A DNA stretch of 64,000 bases. It comes from Rhizophagus irregularis. Lineage: Eukaryota; Glomeromycota; Glomeromycetes; Glomerales; Glomeraceae. The notes under the pieces are model-generated. The model saw nothing but the letters and a program-made list of their open reading frames with translations. It made no database searches and was not told the origin of the DNA. Made by a program: the position numbers and the translations under genes. Shown here in pieces: positions 35,749 to 46,510 of the stretch (position 1 is the stretch's first letter; each line of letters opens with the position of its first letter). The stretch spans positions 3,534,001 through 3,598,000 of the forward strand of contig NC_089435.1 of assembly GCF_026210795.1 (NCBI RefSeq). The letters run 5' to 3'.

Positions 35749-38700
35749 ATGGACCAATGTATTGGTAAAGGTAAAGCATATAACATGAATAATAATATAA
35801 ATTAGAATTATTCAAAATTATTAAACCAAATTTACAATATAACAAAAACTAGTTTCCAGTAATATTGAAGAATTTGAAGAAAATGGCACTGGAGAATTTG
35901 AAAGTAGTAGTATTAAGGAATTTGAAGGAAGTAACACCAAGGAATCTAAAGGTATATCAAACAAGCTGAAATATTAAGTTTTTATTTATAAACAATTCAA
36001 ATACTACAATCTAACTATATTATATAAATATTATGTTAAATATCTAGCTCGTAAGTTAGTTAATATAATTGAATAAAATGAATTACTCATTATTTTTATT
36101 GTATTCCATATAACTAAATAATTTATTTAATGGTTAATAATACTGTAGTTGGTAAGTCATCAGTCATTTAAATCTTTAGTCCTTTACTTTATTTATTCTA
36201 CATAACATTCAAATAACCAAATTTTTTGTTTAAATAACTATTTAATAATTAATTATATTACAGATGGTAAGTTACAATAATATATATATTATATTTATTT
36301 ATTTAATATTATACATAATTCAACTAATTATATTTTAATTTAAATAACTAGATTGTAAGTAATATATATAATTTACAGTAAATACTTCTATATTATCTTT
36401 ATATCTAACTAATTAATAATTAATAATACTACAGGGTGTAAGTTATATGATATCTATATCTATATTATTTATATAATTTAACTAATTTCTTTATTTAAAA
36501 AATTATTTTGTAATTTAATTTAGTTGGTAAGTTATAAGTTATTTATTTAATTCTATTATTACTTATTATTATAATATTTACATATAATTTAAACTAACTT
36601 ATTTTATAGCTGGTAAGTTATTTATTTAGTTCTATTATTATTGTTATAATATTTTACATATAATTTAAACTAACTAATTTCTTTATTTAAAATTATTAAA
36701 TAATATAGGGTGTAAGTTATTTATTTAATTCTATTATTACTTATTGTTATAATATTTTGAACTAACTAATTTTTTTATTTAAAAAATTATTTTATAGCTG
36801 GTAAGTTATTTATTTAATTCTATTATTACTTATTTTTATAATATTTTACATATAATTTAAACTAATTATTTAAAAAATTATTAAATAATATAGGATGTAA
36901 GTTATTTATTTAATTCTATTATTACTTATTGTTATAAATATTTACATATAATTTAAGCTAACTAATTTCTTTATTTAAAAAATTGTTTTGTAATTTAATT
37001 TAGTTGGTAAGTTAGAAGTTATTTATTTAATTCTATTATTACTTATTATTATAATATTTACACATAATTTAAACTAACTATTTCCTTATTTAAAAAATTA
37101 TTAAATAATAAAGGGTGTAAGTTATTTATTTAATTCTATTATTACTTATTGTTATAATATTTATGTATAATTTAAACTAACTATTTCCTTATTTAAAAAA
37201 TTATTAAATAATAAAGGGTGTAAGTTATTTATTTAATTCTATTATTACTTATTATTATAATATTTATGTATAATTTAAACTAACTAATTTCTTCATTTAA
37301 TAGATTGTAAGTTATAAGTTATTTATTTAATTCTATTATTACTTATTGTTATAATATTTACATATAATTTAAACTAACTAATTTCTTTATTTAACAAATT
37401 ATTTTATAGCTGGTAAGTTATTTATTTAATTCTATTATTACTAATTGTTATAATATTTTACATATAATTTAAACTAACTAATTTCTTTATTTAAAACATT
37501 ATTAAATAATATAGGGTGTAAGTTATTTATTTAATTCTATTATTATTTATTGTTATCGTTCAGCCCAATAGGATCATGCAGATTTTCATAGACCGATATT
37601 TTTATTAGCCATAGCAATAACACATGATTGATATAATAGAGTGGAGTAAAAAAATGGTGTATATGAATATTTTGTAGGAAAAGTTTAATTAAAATTTATA
37701 AAGTAGATTAAAAATGAAATTTAGTATGATCAAAAACGTCAGAACGATAACACACTTGGATGTGGGCTATATCGGTCACAGGGACCTTCATTGATTGGTG
37801 AAAATGGCCACTACGTGGCCCATTTTCATCCAATCATTCAGTCCTGTGACCGATATAGCTACTCCATCATCCAATAACTATTTATTATAATATTTACATA
37901 TAATTTAAGCTAACTAATTTCTTTATTTGAAAAATCATTTTGTAATTTAATTTAGTTGGTAAGTTATAAGTTATTTATTTACTTATTGTAATATTTACGT
38001 ATAATTTAAACTAACTAATTTCTTTATTTAATAGATCGTAAGTTATAAGTTATTTATTTAATTCTATTATTACTTATTGTTATAATATTTACGTATAATT
38101 TAAACTAACTAATTTCTTCATTTAAAAAATTATTAAATAATATAGGGCGTAAGTTATTTATTTAATTCTATTATTACTTATGATTATAATATTTTACATA
38201 TAATTTAAACTAACTAATTTCTTTATTTAAAAAATTATTAAATAATATAGGGAGTAAGTTATTTATTTAATTCTTATTGTTATAATATTTACATATAATT
38301 TAAACTATCTATTTATTTAAAAAATTATTAAATAATAGGGAGTAAGTTATTTATTTAATTATATTATTACTTTTTGTTATAATATTTACATATAATTTGC
38401 TAACTAATTTCTTTATTTAAAAAATTATTAAATTATATAGGGAGTAAGTTATTTATTTAATTCTATTATTACTTTTTGTTATAATATTTACGTATAATTT
38501 GAACTAACTAATTTCTTTATTTAAAAATTATTTTATAGATGGTAAGTTATTTGTTTAATTCTATTATTACTTATTGTTATAATATTTACATATAATTTAA
38601 TTTCTTTATTTAAAAAATTATTAAATAATATAGGGCGTAAGTTATTTATTTAATTCTATTATTACTTATTGTTATAATATTTACATATAATTTAAACTAA

Positions 38701-41267
38701 CTAATTTCTTTATTTAAAAAATTATTTTGTAATTTAATTTAGTTAGTAAGTCATAATTTATTTATTTAATTCTATTATTACTTATTGTTATAATATTTAC
38801 ATATAATTTAAACTAACTAATTTCTTTATTTAAAAAATTATTTTGTAATTTATTTTAGTTGGTAAGTCATAAGTTATTTATTTAATTCTATTATTACTTA
38901 TTGTTATAATATTTACATATAATTATATAATTTAAACTAACTAATTTCTTTATTTAAAAAATTATTTTGTAATTTAATTAGATTGTAAGTCATAAGTTAT
39001 TTATTTAATTCTATTATACTTATTGATATAATATTCACATATAATTTAAACTAACTAATTTCTTTATTTAAAAAATTATTTTATAGATGGTAAGTTATTT
39101 ATTTAATTCTATTATTACTTATTGTTATAATATTTACATATAATTTAAACTAACTAATTTCTTTATTTAAAAAATTATTTTGTAGATGGTAAGTTATTTA
39201 TTTAGTTCTATTATACCTATTGCTATAATATTTACATATAATTTAAACTAACAAATTTCTTTATTAAAAAAATTATTTTATAGATGGTAAGTTATTTATT
39301 TAATTCTATTATTACTTATTGTTATAATATTTACATATAATTTAATTTCTTTATTAAAAAATTATATATGAACTAGCTTGTAAGTATTTCTATTGTTATA
39401 TATTTTATATAATATTTATTTGTTAACTAAATTTCTTCATTTAAAAAATATCTGTTACTTTAGTTGGTAAGTTGTAAATTACAGGTTATTATATGTATTT
39501 TCCAAAAATTAAGACTTATATTACATTAAATTCCTATTTAAATTTTAGAGTAAGTAATAATTTATTTTGTGTAAATTATAATACAATACTATAATATAAT
39601 TTTAATTATTTAAATTTATAGATTTGGGAAAAGTGGAAATACAATTATAGATGATTTTATTCTTGAAAAACAATTGAGATGGATCCCTTTTAACAAGTTT
39701 AAAAATGTTGAATATCTTAACGAAGGAGGATTTGGTACTATATACAAAGCTATTTGGGTAAAGAATAATGGAAATAAATATAAAGATAATGAAGATGATG
39801 AAGATAATGAAGATGATAAAGATGATGAAGATGATGAAGAAGGTGAAGATGATGAAGATGATGAAGAAGGTGAAGATGATGAAGAATATAAAGAATATAA
39901 AGAAGATGAAGAAGATGAAGAAGTAATTCTTAAATGTTGCAAGAAATTAAATGAAAATTTAAATGAATTTTTGAAAGAAGTAAGATAGATTGATAGTATA
40001 TTATTTTTTATTTTTATAATTTAGATTAATAAATTATTATTATATTTTATAGTGGAAATATCATACAAGTGTTTTAAGTTCAAATGATATTATAAATTTT
40101 CATGGATTTACAGAAGATCCAAATACTTCAAAATATATGGTAGTAATGGATTATGCAAATAAAGGTAGTTTAAGAGAAAATTTAACAAGTATAGTCAAAA
40201 ATAATTGGAATCAAAAATTATATATGTTGTACGAAATTATTTCTGGACTAAGTAAGATACATGGAGAAGAACTTATTCATTGTGATTTTCATGATGGTAA
40301 TATTTTAAAACATAATGATGAGAATAAGGATAAAATTTATATTAGTGATTTAGGATTATGTCAACCTGCAAAATCATTTTTGAAAAAGTATGATATTTAT
40401 GGTGTTATACCATTTATGGCTCCTGAAGTTTTAAGAGGCAAATCTTATACTCCAGCTAGTGATATATATAGTTTTTCTATGATTATGTGGGAGTTTACAT
40501 CTGGAATACCACCATTTAACAATCGAGCACATGATCTTCAGCTTAGTTTAAGTATTTGTAAAGGTGAACGTCCTGGAATTATTGAAAATACTCCACAATG
40601 TTATGTAAATTTAATGAAAAAATGTTGGAATAAAAATCCATTAAAAAGACCATCTACTTCAGAAGTGAAAGGTGTTTTTGAGAATTGGATTATCCGTCCT
40701 TATAAAAATGAAGTCAGTAAAGAATTAAAAAGCAACATTATGGAATTTATAAATGCACCAATTGGGCATAACAATCTTACTACTAAATCTCATCCTAAAG
40801 CATGTTTTACAAGTCGCTTACTTGATTTTACTAGTAAAAAATTGAATGAAATTCTTGAAAGTGAAAATTTACAAGCATATCATAAAAGTCATTCAGATTT
40901 GAATGATTGTGTTATTAAAGATTTGAGGTCATTAGGTATATACTATAATATATAAAAAATTAATCTTGCAAATTATTTATATGAAATTAATTAATTTATT
41001 TAATTATTAAAACAGATGAGAATATTAATAAAAAATTGAATGAAATTCTTGAAAGTGAAGATTTACATGCTAGTGTAAAAGCAAATGAAATAAATGAAAT
41101 GCTAGTAAGTGAAGATTTGAATAATTATATAATTAAGGATCTGGGGTCATTAGGTATGTACTATGATATATAAAGAATTAATCTTGCAAATTATTTATAT
41201 TATTTATGTGAATTAATTTTATTTAATATTTAATTATTTAGATATTAAAAAAGCAGATGAAAATTAA
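35749..41267 (+). CDS. Tyrosine-kinase-like protein kinase with micro-exon array
   Basis: Exons: 35749-35764, 35853-35951, then 32 three-base exons and a one-base exon (39549), then 39622-39979, 40053-40935, 41016-41153 and 41257-41267. All phases agree and give 533 residues. The N-terminus is acidic (NIEEFEENGTGEFESSS). After the array come FGKSGNTIIDDFI and WIPFNKF, then the kinase: G-loop NEGGFGTIYKAIW, an Asp/Glu-rich insert of about 45 residues, VILKC with the Lys, catalytic loop HCDFHDGNIL, ISDLGLC in place of DFG, MAPEVL, and DIYSFSMIMWEFTSGIPPF. Core residues are present, so catalysis is plausible. HCD replaces HRD and DLG replaces DFG, as in the relative at 56480-61342 (HGD, DLG). 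The array may instead be skipped as one large intron using the acceptor before 39651, which also keeps frame. Confidence 0.8.
35952..39621 (+). repeat. Tandem intron-like repeats separated by 3-base exons
   Basis: Units of about 80-123 bp each begin GTAAGT and end TAG, AAG or CAG. The three bases between AG and the next GTAAGT start at: 36048, 36149, 36264, 36352, 36435, 36524, 36610, 36709, 36798, 36894, 37004, 37114, 37217, 37304, 37410, 37515, 37956, 38035, 38146, 38251, 38339, 38441, 38539, 38634, 38743, 38859, 38982, 39087, 39186, 39284, 39377, 39464. The final junction (39549) holds one base. The triplets are TTG x6, ATG x5, GGT x5, ATT x3, CTG x3, GGA x3, GGC x2 and single CTC, GAT, ATC, TTA, CTT. 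Most introns share a core (TTATTTATTTAATTCTATTA, then TAATTTAAACTAACTAATTT) with four kinds of 3' end; the first four and last three are more diverged. Confidence 0.85.
37557..37878. mobile_element. Insertion inside one array intron, with long palindrome
   Basis: It interrupts the intron 37518-37955. The first ~170 bp (CGTTCAGCCCAATAGGA and on) match, reversed, the 62890-63045 region. The second part is a palindrome (about 37766-37860) with arms of roughly 45 bp around GGCCACTACGTGGCC, including CTATATCGGTCACAGG and CCTGTGACCGATATAG. Neighbouring intron sequence resumes on each side. Non-coding here. Confidence 0.7.
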
Positions 41268-41689
41268 CTAATCATTGTTGGTTTTTTAAAAAAATTTATA
41301 TTTTTTTTTAAGTACTATTTGATATTACACATTCAAAAGAAATTGTTTTTTATTTTATTCTTTTTAAATTTATTTAAACACTAAGGCTAGAGTAGTAAAA
41401 TATTTTACAAGTTTCTTAGTTTGCAATTTAAATAATTCTTTTTTTTTTTTAACTTCTGTATTTATATTCACTTTTTTTTATTACACTTAGAATTATTTAA
41501 ACACTAAGATTAGAGTAGTAAATATTTTACAAGTTTCTTAGTTTGTAATTTAAATGAATCCTTTTTTTATAACTATTCCAATTATGAGATATAAAACCAT
41601 TTCCAATGATAATGTAAAATTTTTTATACTAATACTAAATTTATATTTGTTGACTTTTATTTTTAATATTATTTAAATATTTTGATAAG
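41268..41689. other. 3' flank of the kinase gene, with a direct repeat
   Basis: A roughly 60-bp sequence (AACACTAAGGCTAGAGTAGT, then ATTTTACAAGTTTCTTAGTT and TGCAATTTAAAT) at about 41378-41440 recurs with small changes at about 41498-41557. No gene. Confidence 0.6.
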
Positions 41690-42390
41690 AAACTACAATG
41701 ATAACTGCTGTATTATATAATGCATCAGTTATTTTTTTTCTTGATAAACCAAAGTCTTCTAACTTTATTTTATTTTGATGTACAAGTATAATGTACTCAC
41801 TAAAATGAATATATGATATTAATTTATTGCTTGATATAATCAAATTAAAAAAAACTCACTTGTTATGCATAAATTTTACAGAATTTGCAAGTTGAAGTAC
41901 TAATCTATATTTATTATTCCATCCAAGTTTATTGCTATTCTCTTTTAATAGAATTGTATGTAATAATCCACAATCAAGTATACTTCATAATAAATAAATA
42001 TGTCTTCCATTTTTAGGATTCCATAAAATTGGATGATAATTGCATGATAATCTGTTGCATTTTAACTATTTTTAAAATATAGTAACATATAATATTAATA
42101 GTGTATACCCATAATATTACAAATACTTTTAAATAATTTACCTCATTAACAATTTCATTAATAGTTAAATTAAATGGACATTTTAGAGCCATAATAGTAT
42201 TAGAATCTTTATAATTTGTATGAATAACATTTCCAAATGACCATTACTTATTCCTTCTTCATTAGTAAAGTTTGCATACTAATCATAATAATATTTGATG
42301 TAATCTTCTAATATTGCTTTTCCTAACCAATCAATTAATATAAGTTTTAGAATTATCCATTTATTCTTTGGTTGCAATCAGTGTTTTATA
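41690..42390 (-). pseudogene. Protein kinase N-lobe relic
   Basis: The minus strand reads DWLGKAILEDYIKYYYD, stop, YANFTNEEGISNG, then after a one-base shift FGNVIHTNYKDSNTIMALKC (G-loop and VAIK-type Lys) and LTINEIVNE. A conserved-looking intron follows (GTAAAT at about 42145). The next exon gives DCGLLHTILLKENSNKLGWN and YRLVLQLANSVKFMHNK, where related kinases have YADGGTLR and the helix before the catalytic loop. The catalytic loop and C-lobe are gone. A dead member of the same kinase expansion, opposite in strand to the live neighbour. Confidence 0.7.
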
Positions 42391-43639
42391 AGTACCACAC
42401 CTTTTTATGATAAGATAATAATGAATTTATAATATTTGTTGCTATTGTTACCGGTAATAACGGTAATTAAGAGTTGGATAACTAGCGATATTATATCGTA
42501 TAAACACTCGGTTATCAATGGGATTCTTACTCAATACTACCTATCCTGGTATTCCGGTATTGTTCGTTAAGAATCGTCAGATAAACAACTACAAAATACG
42601 ATAAATAATAATACGCAATAGTTATAATAACAAATGTTATATGACTGTTAGAAACAACGGGTAATATTTGACCAGGATATAACGATTTTATTAATAGATG
42701 TAAATTTCGGGTCTTTACAACAAGTGATAAAAAGTGATAAAAAGGGATAGAAAATATATCTTAAAGATATTTAGCAACAAGATAACTATAGAAAATAGCT
42801 ATGAAGGTAACTACTCTATCAAAGAGTTGGCAGAAGGTATATTTATATCTTATTTTATCTAACTGTCATCTCTTTTTCCCGTCATCAAGACAAAATCTAA
42901 TCTATAGATGTCTATTGATGGGTTATTGATTTTCTATTGTCAAGTTTCATCGTGATATATCGTAATATATCAATACGATTATAAGCCACTTTAATAAAGT
43001 ACAAATGATAATTTTGGACGGTTAATTACTATTGAGCTGATTTCCCCACAATAACTTCTAATAAAATCTTATACATATAAACAATACAAATAAAGAAAAT
43101 AAATAATATAAACAATAATAATATGAATAAAATAATAATACTACTTATGTAAATATAATAAAAATAAATAAAATCAATATCTTCTATTAGGTTAATCTGG
43201 TGTACACAAATCACCGGTTGTATAACGATATAAATCGGCACGTAATATCAGAAATCGACATGTACACAAATGTACTGTATTCATATCGGATCGTCATATA
43301 TCGTCGGAAATCATGTGAGTAAGATTTCGTGTAACACTATTAATCAGTTCACACTGAATATTTGAATATGGGTGTATAATTCAATATGATTTTATTTTAT
43401 TTGAGTTAAATAATTTATTTGTCTTTTTTTTTTATTTAAAGTAGGAATTCATGAAAAAAGGATATATCTTAATTTCATTATTATCATCATTATCATATTC
43501 ATCATTAAATGATTAATATAAAAACTTGAAAAAATACAAAATACAAAACAATGGATTCATCAAACAAAATTCAAACATTGCTGATAATTCTCCATCATTT
43601 TTATTCATAAAAGTATTTAAATAATTTAAAACACTTTAC
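42391..43639. other. Intergenic
   Basis: No gene recognised. Word-like repeats such as GGTAATAACGGTAATT (42450) and ATATCGTCGGAAATC-type sequence (43250-43315) occur, but no clear array or inverted ends. Confidence 0.5.
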
Positions 43640-44010
43640 AGGTTGGTACAGGATTAGGATAGCAGGTTTATGTTACAACTTACAAATAGAATTGGAACAG
43701 ATAGAGATTATGATAATGGTATTTCAAATCACCTAATAATGGATTTACTTTGGGTCAATATAGTTTATACTTTATACTTTACGGGAATTAACAAAGTTTA
43801 TTCTAATTGAATGCTTTTTAAAATCAACTAATAATGGATGTGCTAAAGGTCAATATAATTTATGTTATTGACATGATGTCATGATAATGAATTGGAATAA
43901 ATAATAATTACAAAATGACATTTGAATTGTATTTAAAATCCACTGAATCAGGAAATGGAATGGTAAAGAATAGTTTGAAGGAAATATAAAGAGTTTGATA
44001 TGCAATATTT
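43640..44010 (+). pseudogene. Sel1-repeat gene relic
   Basis: The plus strand retains broken Sel1 units: WYFKSPNNGFTLGQYSLY, then FLKSTNNGCAKGQYNLCY, then TFELYLKSTESGNGM, in different frames and separated by stops. The spacing is close to the 36-residue Sel1 period and the words match the KSANNGCAMAQNNLGNCY style of 26927-28690. A decayed paralogue; flanking sequence gives no further units. Confidence 0.7.
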
Positions 44011-44205
44011 GTCATATTTTGAGTAATTTAAAAACTAGAAATGATAACATTTAATTTTGTAACGGTTTCCCTTTATGAAAATCTTTTATTACAGGATTTC
44101 ATATGAATTCAATTAATCATTGTGGAAAAAATTAACTTTATAGTAATGAAATTATCAAAGTCAGCCATTACATGTAAATTATACTAAGAATTGAATTATA
44201 TTTGT

Positions 44206-44421
44206 TTAATTCTTGTATTTTTGAATAAAGTTATTAATTATTTCATTTATAACAGTTTTTTCATGATTTAACATTTTTTTATATCGCATAATTCCAAATT
44301 TTACAATATCTAATATAATTAAATAAAAAGTTTCTATATAATTCATGATTAAATTAGAATTATCTCTTATTTCATCATCTATAAAGTGAATTAGCAGTGA
44401 ATTATTACATTTGATAGTGAT
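44206..44421 (-). pseudogene. Coding-like fragment, family unknown
   Basis: An open frame of about 70 codons without a Met at its head ends at TAA 44208-44206. It contains NNSLLIHFIDDEIRDNS, LIILDIVKFGIMRYKKML and EIINNFIQKYKN. Composition is amphipathic and protein-like. A second frame upstream reads FIEESARYLNKKK, suggesting a frameshift. I cannot name it; it may be the last exon of a dead gene. Confidence 0.35.
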
Positions 44422-44494
44422 TTCTTCTTATTTAAGTATCTCGCGGATTCTTCTATAAAATTGGAATTATAATTTCTCAATATTTGAAAAGTTA

Positions 44495-44675
44495 CCTCTA
44501 TAAAAAATTTTATCTATTATTTCTAAAAACTCCATAAAAATGAGCCTTTCACGGATCCATTCATGGAAAATGTAAATAATTCGATAAATTTCGTGATATA
44601 ACAAGGTTATTAATTCTAGAAATATGAGCCTTTTACGGAAATAAGATGGAATGTAAAAAATGGCTTTTTTAGAGG
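44495..44675. mobile_element. CCCTRTAAAAAA-ended short element, copy 4
   Basis: The ends are CCTCTATAAAAAATTTTATC and CTTTTTTAGAGG, with GTTA on both sides (44491-44494 and 44676-44679). The interior is the reverse complement of copy 2 at 17607 in content (TCACGGATCCATTCATGG, AATTCGATAAATTTCGTGAT, ATATGAGCCTTTTACGGAAA). 181 bp, non-coding. Confidence 0.8.
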
Positions 44676-44849
44676 GTTAACATATCTTGACTTGAAAAGG
44701 ATCTTCGTGTCAAGACTTGTTTTTTTTTCAAATTGTTTTCTTACAAATTTAATCTTTTTTGAAATTTTTGGTTGTGATAGCATGTAAGAGAATTATATTT
44801 ATATTTATAAACATAATACATTATTAATAAATTACTTTTTGTAAATCAT

Positions 44850-45330
44850 GACGGGAAAATGTCTGTCGGGATATATGCCCTATAAAAAAAGAAAATTCGG
44901 AATTTGTCCTGAAAAGTATGGAAAATGTCCGGAAATTTTCCGTGCGTCCGGAAAACATTTGGAAACGGTCACGTTTTGGAACACTTTCCGGACGCACAAA
45001 TTCCAGACATTTTCTTGACACTCCAGAATTTGTCCAGAATTTGTCCAGAATCGAGCGTCCAGAAAATGTTCCAAAACATGACCGTTTCTGAATGTTTTCC
45101 GGACGCATGGAAAATTTCCGGACATTTTCCATACTTTTCAGGACAAATTCCGAATTTTCGTTTTTTATAGGGATGTTGTTGGGATAATGTCATGTCGGAA
45201 AACTAACATGTAGTATAATGTCCATTAGGGAAGGTGTCATTTCGGTAAAATGTTCATTCGGGAATATGTCTTGTCGGGCAATCATCATCGGGCAAAGGGT
45301 ATGTCGGAAAAAGGTTGTCGGAAAGTTGTA
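44850..45330. repeat. TGTCGGGAAAATG word array
   Basis: Words of the form ATGTCNTGTCGGGAAAATG (for example GACGGGAAAATGTCTGTCGG, TCATGTCGGAAAACT, GTCTTGTCGGGCAA, GTATGTCGGAAAAAGG) occur at 44850-44877 and 45173-45325, split by the palindromic element 44878-45172. Another member of the short-word class. Confidence 0.6.
44878..45172. mobile_element. Near-perfect palindromic element (~115-bp arms)
   Basis: The left arm starts CCCTATAAAAAAAGAAAATT and the right arm ends in its reverse complement (TTTTCGTTTTTTATAGGG). Over about 115 bp the arms differ at only a handful of positions. They contain GTCCGGAAA-type words (ATGTCCGGAAATTTTCC, GCGTCCGGAAAACAT). ATG flanks each side. The same peptide appears in mirrored open frames on both strands, which is an effect of the palindrome rather than coding. 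End sequence ties it to the CCCTRTAAAAAA family. Confidence 0.8.
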
Positions 45331-45997
45331 AAAGGATAAATAATTAGTAAATCAGTTGCCACAACTGCGCCTTATACTCCATAGTTGAGAAGATTCTCTA
45401 GGGAGTATCTGTTTTATAAAAAAAATATCGAGTGCAGCAAAATCTGATTTTCATGCATAAGAATAAACCTTCAAATGTTTTATAATTTCTTTAAAAACGA
45501 TCTAAATTCTCAGTTTGGATCGATTGAAGCTTCTAAACAGTTTTCGAATTAGTGTCAGGTTATTCGTATCTAAATAAAAAAAAATACGGTATATAATACA
45601 TTCGGATAAAGAATTAGTTCAAAAACTGCATATATCTTTTTTGGTAAAATAAGTAAGAACACAGTACTTAAAAGAATAATAGCATCTGTATAGTGCATAG
45701 CGCCTAGAGAATTTAGTGATTATACCATACGATCACAAAATTATCTTTCTAAATTTAATAATTTTTGGTGTTGACGCGTTGTAATTGGCTTTTCGGATAC
45801 TGAGTACCAACGATATAATATTTATAAAATATTTCACATTTAAAATATTTTTAAACGCAAAAAAAGAATTTATTTATTTATTTAATAAATATAAAAAAAA
45901 ATTAAAATAAAATAAAATTAAAATTATTATTAATTAATTAACTATTAATTTACTTATTATTAATTAAAGATTCGTGTAAAATGGGTACATCAAACAC
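45331..45997. other. Intergenic, 3' flank of the ML-domain gene
   Basis: Nothing recognised; TTAATTAATTA-type low complexity near 45890-45965. Confidence 0.6.
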
Positions 45998-46510
45998 TTA
46001 TAAAAAACTCCAAAAGTCAGGTACAGCAGAAGAATCACTAGGACCAAAAATAGCAGCTGAACAGGCTAATGCTTCAACATTAGGTGGTGTTCCATGTTGC
46101 ATTGCAACTAAAATAACGTATGATTGAGGCAAATCTTTTGGTGCAGTGTATTTCTGCGTTGTAGAAAATGCAGTTCCGGCTTTAATCGGACAAGTAACTC
46201 CAGGTATTGTACAAATATCCACAACAAGGGGAATTCCTATGGGTGCTTGCGCGACAAGATCGATGAATCCAAGACCTAACAAATCTCCAGCGACAACATC
46301 TTTTTTCAATGTTCCCTTAATGTCAAACGTTTCTTCTTGTCCAGGAACGAAAGGATCAGGTGTCATTTTTACATCGAGTCCCACTACATCTGGTGGCAAA
46401 CCGGGACATGGTGAAAATTTAGTTTCTCTTTTTACAAGTTCAAGTGGTGCTGCATTGACCGCAAAAAGCATAGCAAATAAAACGAATGCCAAAATAAAAA
46501 TTCGATTCAT
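45998..46510 (-). CDS. Secreted ML-domain (MD-2/NPC2-like) lipid-binding protein
   Basis: A single exon of 170 codons. The first 20 residues (MNRIFILAFVLFAMLFAVNA) are a signal peptide, followed by a possible Kex2-type KR site (LVKRE). The mature chain has the ML-domain layout: FSPCPG start, LDVKMTPDPFVPGQ, TFDIKGTLKKDVVAGDLL, VDICTIPGVTCPIKAGT and SYVILVAM. Several Cys are placed as in fungal phosphatidylglycerol/phosphatidylinositol transfer proteins. Family members bind sterols or phospholipids in a beta-sandwich. Secretion to vacuole or cell exterior is inferred from the signal peptide. G+C is higher than in the flanks, which is consistent with real coding. Confidence 0.9.
   Translation of the reverse strand: MNRIFILAFVLFAMLFAVNAAPLELVKRETKFSPCPGLPPDVVGLDVKMTPDPFVPGQEETFDIKGTLKKDVVAGDLLGLGFIDLVAQAPIGIPLVVDICTIPGVTCPIKAGTAFSTTQKYTAPKDLPQSYVILVAMQHGTPPNVEALACSAAIFGPSDSSAVPDFWSFL

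Noticed and set aside
35952-39621. CRISPR-like or satellite explanation for the intron array
   Set aside because: Units are longer than CRISPR repeats, have no unique spacers and sit in a eukaryotic gene. A pure satellite would not explain invariant AG-NNN-GTAAGT spacing while unit length varies.
39616-39942. 108-codon Ser-rich minus-strand frame
   Set aside because: Antisense of the acidic insert of the kinase exon.
44824-45193. Four overlapping open frames of 74-102 codons on both strands with the same peptide words
   Set aside because: They are produced by the near-perfect palindrome 44878-45172; identical peptides on both strands are a symmetry effect, not genes.
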